A stretch of DNA of 64,000 bases from Terriglobus sp. TAA 43 (GTDB lineage: Bacteria; Acidobacteriota; Terriglobia; Terriglobales; Acidobacteriaceae): the NCBI RefSeq assembly GCF_000800015.1, contig NZ_JUGR01000001.1, positions 372,001 to 436,000 of the forward strand, in the 5' to 3' direction. How positions within the stretch are numbered: position 1 is the stretch's first letter; each line of letters begins with the position of its first letter. A program made the position numbers and the translations under genes. Shown here piece by piece: positions 60,123-64,000 of this stretch. The notes beneath the pieces were generated by a model. It had not been told where the DNA came from. It saw only the letters and a program-made list of their open reading frames with translations, and searched no databases.

Positions 60123-60151
60123 TAAGACCGTGGCGGATGGCAAAAGTTTCA
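60123..60151 (-). promoter_or_regulatory. ECF-type promoter of the sigma factor gene
   Basis: On the - strand TGAAACT (60151-60145) is followed after 16 bases by GTCTTA (60128-60123). This resembles ECF -35/-10 elements such as GGAACTT and GTCTAA, and has the same spacing as the promoter on the other strand. The likely start of transcription coincides with the TTG codon at 60115. Confidence 0.7.
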
Positions 60152-60162
60152 GAAAAGATTTT

Positions 60163-60191
60163 TGAAACTCAGGGGACGCGCTTCAGTCTAA
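60163..60191 (+). promoter_or_regulatory. ECF-type promoter of the DUF6249-like gene
   Basis: TGAAACT (60163-60169), 16 bases, then GTCTAA (60186-60191). The -35 element is identical to that on the - strand and the two lie back to back 11 bases apart. The transcript would have a leader of about 18 bases with AAGGAG. Confidence 0.75.
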
Positions 60192-60215
60192 CGCCGGCGA
60201 AAAGGAGAAACACCC

Positions 60216-60662
60216 ATGAATGCTTTCGATAGTCCGTTTGTGGTCCCGGTCGCTGGTTGTGTGATGATTTTGGGCCTTGGTGTGGCCGGTATTTATTCGG
60301 AGATCCGCAACAAGGAACTACGGTCGCAGGAGCGCATCGCGATGCTGCAGCGCGGTGTGCCACTTGCGGACATTGAGCGCATGATGGCTCAGAGTGTTGA
60401 TGAAGAGAAGAAGGTGCGTGACCCGTTACGCAGCCTGGCAAACGCACGTCGTACGGCGATGGTCTTGCTCGCATGCGGCGTTGGTTTGGGTATCTTCGGA
60501 TTACTGCTGTATATGATTCTTGAGATTCGGCCAGTGCTGGTTGTCGCCGCTACTGGCGTTATCAACCTGTGCATTGGCGTGGGCTTCCTCATCGACTACA
60601 ACATGCAGAAGCGCGAACTCTCGCGCTTCGGCATGGAAGTGGACTCGGAAGCCTCGCTCTAA
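60216..60662 (+). CDS. DUF6249-like membrane protein
   Basis: A 148-aa protein with AAGGAG 9 bases before ATG. One hydrophobic segment at about 8-27 is followed by a cytoplasmic helix ('RNKELRSQERIAMLQRGVPLADIERMM') and two more membrane segments near 81-102 and 106-127. The 'IAMIEKGLPP.'-like segment after the first helix is typical of the DUF6249 group, often encoded next to ECF sigma factors. It is probably a target of the divergent sigma factor. Confidence 0.85.
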   Translation: MNAFDSPFVVPVAGCVMILGLGVAGIYSEIRNKELRSQERIAMLQRGVPLADIERMMAQSVDEEKKVRDPLRSLANARRTAMVLLACGVGLGIFGLLLYMILEIRPVLVVAATGVINLCIGVGFLIDYNMQKRELSRFGMEVDSEASL

Positions 60663-60671
60663 TTTCTGTCT

Positions 60672-61625
60672 TCAGTTCGTTGGGACGAAAGCCTTTTCTG
60701 ACACTCCGGATGTTGCCACGGGTGATTCGGATGCCGCTGCCGCGATGGGCGCCGACGGTGCGGGCTGCGTCGGAGCAGCCGCGAAGTTCATGCGGCTCAG
60801 GTCCAGGGGCTCTGTCAAACTGAGAACCACCTGAGTGCCTTCCGGCAGATGTGCCTGGCGATCCTGCTTCAGCCATACCGCTGTACCAAGACCTGCACCC
60901 ACACCTGCGCCAATCAAAGCGCCTGCAGGACCAGCAATTACGCCACCTGCTGCGGCTGCGCCACCAGTGGCGAGTGACATGGCAGCCAGCGTTCCGCCAG
61001 CGTGATCCTTGCGGAGGATGTTGCCTTCGTCATCAATTCGCGTGTTCGCAAACTGATCAGAGTCGACGACCTGCGCGTGCAGGGGAAGACGGGTGCCATC
61101 CGGTAGGACGACAGTGTCCATCTGAAGATGAATCAGGGCTGTGCCGCGGATGCGCTTGCCGCCGCGCACCTGGGTGACACGGCCTTCCACGATGGAACCC
61201 TGCGGAATGACGATGCGACCGTCGTTCTGGATGTTCTCGGTCAGTTCGCCGCGGAAAGGAGTGTTGGGCTGGGTGGACGCGGTATCGATCGCGGTGTCCA
61301 GCGTGACGTGAAGCGAGGTCCCAGCGGGAAGTTCGTTCGGATGGCGTGGCACTTCGGTCACAATGCCAGCATCGGGATCCGGCTGTGGCGTACGCGCACG
61401 CAGCACAGGTGCGCCGCCATAGGGCTTGTACTCACCATAAGTTTCGGCAGCGGACGGCTTGGCCTGAGGCGTGGTTTCTGCTGGTGCGACCGCGGCAGCA
61501 GGAGCCGGCTGCGCAACCTGAGGAATGTCCTGCACGTTCTCTGGCGGGTTGGACACGCCAGACTGCTGTGCAAACGCATTGCCCGCAAGCACTGCGGCAA
61601 AAGCAAGGGCGATGGGCATCTTCAT
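60672..61625 (-). CDS. Exported protein with Gly/Ala-rich membrane-associated segment
   Basis: A 317-aa protein from ATG 61625 with AGGAG 10 bases upstream. It has a signal peptide ('MKMPIALAFAAVLAGNAFAQQ'), a Pro/Ala-rich linker to about residue 95, a beta-rich domain ('LPAGTSLHVTLDTAIDTASTQ', 'IVIPQGSIVEGRVTQVRGGKR', 'TVVLPDGTRLPLHAQV'), a glycine-zipper-like stretch ('GGVIAGPAGALIGAGVGAGL') and a second copy of the strand motif ('LPEGTQVVLSLTEPLDL'). The domain resembles the TrbI/VirB10-like beta barrel in outline, but no transfer genes are near. Function is unknown. Confidence 0.8.
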   Translation of the reverse strand: MKMPIALAFAAVLAGNAFAQQSGVSNPPENVQDIPQVAQPAPAAAVAPAETTPQAKPSAAETYGEYKPYGGAPVLRARTPQPDPDAGIVTEVPRHPNELPAGTSLHVTLDTAIDTASTQPNTPFRGELTENIQNDGRIVIPQGSIVEGRVTQVRGGKRIRGTALIHLQMDTVVLPDGTRLPLHAQVVDSDQFANTRIDDEGNILRKDHAGGTLAAMSLATGGAAAAGGVIAGPAGALIGAGVGAGLGTAVWLKQDRQAHLPEGTQVVLSLTEPLDLSRMNFAAAPTQPAPSAPIAAAASESPVATSGVSEKAFVPTN

Positions 61626-63292
<1,667 letters not shown>

Positions 63293-63311
63293 TTAAGAAA
63301 ACGAACCACAG

Positions 63312-63344
63312 AAAGAGGGAGTGGCCAACTGCCACTCCCTCTTT
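63312..63344 (+). terminator. Hairpin between enolase and gpmI
   Basis: Arms 63312-63325 and 63331-63344 (AAAGAGGGAGTGGC and its complement) give a 14-bp perfect stem with a 5-base loop. Only TTT follows, so it may be a partial terminator or a processing/stability element that sets the ratio of the two glycolytic genes. Confidence 0.7.
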
Positions 63345-63373
63345 GCAAGCAGCAAGGAAATAGAGGAGCGATC

Positions 63374-64000
63374 ATGTCCCGCCGCAAACCACTTGTACTG
63401 ACCATTCTTGACGGTTGGGGCGTTCGCGCCGAAAAGCACGGCAACGCAATTGCAATGGCGCGCAAGCCGACGTATGACACGTTGCTGCGTGAGTATCCAA
63501 ACACTATCATCCGTGCCAGCGATCACTATGTTGGTCTGCCGGATGGGCAGATGGGCAACAGCGAAGTGGGCCACTTGAACCTGGGCGCTGGGCGCGTAGT
63601 CCGCATGGATATTGTGCGTATCGATTCTCTGATTGAGTCGGGTGAGTTCTTTGAACTGCCATTGCTGGTGAATGAGATTAAAGCGGCGATGGAGCGTGGC
63701 CGCAGTGTTCACTTCCTTGGATTGTTGAGCGATGGTGGTGTGCATTCGCATCAGCGTCATCTGTATGCGTTGCTGAAACTGTGCGCGAAGCTTGGTGCGA
63801 AGGATGTATTCGTCCACGCATTCCTCGATGGTCGCGACACTATGCCGACTTCTGGCGCAGGTTATGTCGATGCGTTGCAGCAGCAGATTCGCGAGATTGG
63901 TGTCGGCAAACTGGCATCGTGCAGCGGCCGTTACTACGCGATGGATCGTGATCTGAAGTGGGATCGCGAAGCCAAGGCATTCGACGCCATGGTGAAGGGT
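63374..64000 (+). CDS. gpmI: 2,3-bisphosphoglycerate-independent phosphoglycerate mutase, 5' part
   Basis: The first 209 codons are present; the right edge cuts the gene. ATG 63374 has GGAG 5 bases upstream. The alkaline-phosphatase-type N-terminus '[19 protein letters not shown]' holds a metal Asp, the phospho-Ser is in '[20 protein letters not shown]', and '[20 protein letters not shown]' with '[14 protein letters not shown]' are characteristic of GpmI. It interconverts 3- and 2-phosphoglycerate using Mn2+. Confidence 0.96.
   Translation, partial: MSRRKPLVLTILDGWGVRAEKHGNAIAMARKPTYDTLLREYPNTIIRASDHYVGLPDGQMGNSEVGHLNLGAGRVVRMDIVRIDSLIESGEFFELPLLVNEIKAAMERGRSVHFLGLLSDGGVHSHQRHLYALLKLCAKLGAKDVFVHAFLDGRDTMPTSGAGYVDALQQQIREIGVGKLASCSGRYYAMDRDLKWDREAKAFDAMVKG

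Overview
The window looks like a chromosomal segment of a Gram-negative soil bacterium, most likely an Acidobacteriota of the Terriglobus/Granulicella/Edaphobacter type. This is inferred from gene families and style (Tat-exported hydrolases, System I cytochrome c maturation, UdgX plus partner radical SAM protein, GAF-SpoIIE phosphatase, kinase-TPR protein); no rRNA or other taxonomic marker is present. No tRNA, CRISPR array, insertion sequence or integrase was seen.

Region 1 (1-26973, all + strand) is an extracellular contractile injection system (eCIS, the Afp/PVC/MAC class). It runs from the end of a sheath gene (cut by the left edge) through tube protein, a Cys-rich baseplate-type protein, a disordered protein, a DUF4255 terminator/cap, an AAA+ ATPase, a tube-initiator protein, a LysM-like protein, a hub split into gp27-like and gp5-like genes, a PAAR-like tip, a gp25-like wedge, two J-type wedge proteins, a gpI-like protein with a beta-solenoid tail and a DUF6519 protein. 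Many genes overlap by 4 bases. The 3' end holds probable cargo: a DUF6734 glycosyltransferase-like protein, two DUF4157 (HExxH) proteins, the larger (1512 aa) ending in a D-x9-E-x-K nuclease-like motif, and a beta-propeller protein whose start overlaps the large cargo's stop. No tape-measure or classical fibre gene is visible, nor any capsid or terminase gene.

Region 2 (26983-34340, - strand) carries exported enzymes: a CehA/McbA-type metallohydrolase, a metallophosphatase, a multicopper oxidase and an epoxide hydrolase.

Region 3 (34340-40429) is built round a PAS-domain sigma-54 enhancer-binding protein. A sigma-54 promoter motif (GG-N10-GC) lies on each side of its gene, one facing the epoxide hydrolase and one facing an Ohr/hydrolase/cytochrome P460/aldolase/SDR gene string. 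Both are preceded by a related 28-bp element with two TCGGCA repeats 18 bp apart, so one regulator probably controls a small detoxification regulon on both sides.

Region 4 (40585-55893) is mostly housekeeping: miaB and a bifunctional-nuclease-family gene (+), then on the - strand a long gene string (radical SAM/UdgX pair, deoC, SpoIIE-type phosphatase, aroA, glycosyltransferase) that meets the + genes at a bidirectional terminator, then tex and a ccmF-ccmH cluster.

Region 5 (55955-64000) has a single-domain response regulator, a serine/threonine kinase with TPRs, an ECF sigma factor with a small membrane partner and two back-to-back promoters of identical architecture, a DUF6249-like membrane protein, an exported glycine-rich protein, enolase, and the start of gpmI (cut by the right edge).
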